Positions 63,619 to 64,000 of a DNA stretch of 64,000 bases are shown one piece after another (the first letter of the stretch is position 1; the number at the start of each line of letters is the position of its first letter). A model generated the notes under the pieces. That model was not told where the DNA came from and did no database searches. It saw only the letters and a program-made list of their open reading frames with translations. A program made the translations under genes and the position numbers. Source of the DNA: an uncultured Flaviramulus sp. (lineage in GTDB: Bacteria; Bacteroidota; Bacteroidia; Flavobacteriales; Flavobacteriaceae); NCBI GenBank assembly GCA_947501105.1, contig CANMUP010000004.1:434001-498000 (forward strand). Reading direction: 5' to 3'.

Positions 63619-64000
63619 ATGAACGAAGAAATACAATTTATATTAGACACAGCTAAAGAAGCCATGGATAATGCTATAAAGCATTTAGAAAAACAATTGG
63701 TAAATATTAGAGCCGGCAAAGCAAGTCCATCTATGCTTGGCAGTGTTATGGTAGATTATTATGGGTCGCAAACTCCATTAAGTCAAGTGGCTAACGTAAA
63801 TACCCCTGACGGTAGGACTATAACTGTTCAACCATGGGAAAAAAGCATGTTACAAGAAATTGAGCGTGGTATTGCTTATGCCAACCTTGGTTTTAACCCC
63901 ATGAATAATGGCGAAACCATTATTATTAATGTACCACCTTTAACAGAAGAACGTCGTCGTAATTTAGCAAAACAGGCAAAGGCTGAAACAGAAGATGCAA
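63619..64000 (+). CDS. frr: Ribosome recycling factor, C-terminus beyond the right edge
   Basis: Splits post-termination ribosomes together with EF-G. 127 residues visible of ~184 expected; the frame is open at base 64000. Starts at ATG 63619 (NEEIQFILDTAKEAMDNAIKHL). Family signatures visible: LVNIRAGKASPSML, VDYYGSQTPLSQVANVNTPD, TITVQPWEKSML, GFNPMNNGETIIINVPPLTEERR. The pyrH-frr order is conserved across bacteria. Confidence 0.97.
   Translation, partial: MNEEIQFILDTAKEAMDNAIKHLEKQLVNIRAGKASPSMLGSVMVDYYGSQTPLSQVANVNTPDGRTITVQPWEKSMLQEIERGIAYANLGFNPMNNGETIIINVPPLTEERRRNLAKQAKAETEDA

Overview
The window reads as a chromosomal segment of a marine-type member of the Bacteroidota, most probably a Flavobacteriaceae. 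The DNA is AT-rich. Secreted proteins carry type IX secretion (T9SS) features, and respiration uses the quinol-oxidising alternative complex III (ACIII). Promoters fit the Bacteroidetes pattern TTG-N19-TAnnTTTG rather than -35/-10 boxes. This placement is inferred from gene content; no rRNA is present to confirm it.

Layout. 1-2317 (-): N-terminal ~772 residues of a large repetitive secreted protein that runs off the left edge. 2664-14315 (-): one respiratory operon, actA-actB-actC-actD-actE-actF-coxB-coxA, encoding ACIII and two core subunits of an aa3-type oxidase, closed by a strong terminator. 14484-17034 (+): a SPOR-domain protein, a Gfo/Idh/MocA oxidoreductase and an SMP-30-type lactonase lipoprotein. 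17042-23770 (-): a four-gene cassette (PSD1 haem protein, DUF1501 Tat lipoprotein, beta-propeller protein, and a membrane/haem/leucine-rich-repeat fusion) downstream of a LacI-type regulator (23903-24916). Matching palindromes in front of the regulator and in front of the cassette point to a local regulon. 25043-29597 (-): rimP-nusA-infB, with a terminator-like hairpin just before rimP.

29734-38683: a mixed block with a universal stress protein, tRNA-Gln, a DUF2723 membrane protein, a polysaccharide deacetylase, a cysteine-free thioredoxin-fold protein, a metallophosphoesterase, CutC and a glycosylasparaginase. 38858-44098 (+): three consecutive exported proteins, two of unrecognised family and one resembling family-9 carbohydrate-binding domains. 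44144-48844: a complete cyanophycin module (synthetase, cyanophycinase, isoaspartyl peptidase). 48943-51786: polA. 51822-53717 (-): a seven-bladed-propeller T9SS protein. 53879-59628 (+): a two-component system, an outer-membrane beta-barrel-like protein and twin DUF3179 lipoproteins. 59814-64000 (+): rplM-rpsI, rpsB, tsf, pyrH and the start of frr.

How the genes fit together. Electrons pass from quinol through ACIII to the aa3 oxidase. Several accessory loci (the PSD1 cassette, the Gfo/Idh-lactonase pair, the secreted trio with glycosylasparaginase, and the deacetylase) look like glycan or glycopeptide processing. The cyanophycin genes imply storage and recycling of Arg/Asp nitrogen. The rest is translation, transcription and replication housekeeping. 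Two copies of a dispersed non-coding repeat lie just downstream of a gene on the same strand. The parts least explained by known families are the PSD1/LRR cassette, the secreted trio, the dispersed repeat and the leader hairpins in front of rimP and tsf.
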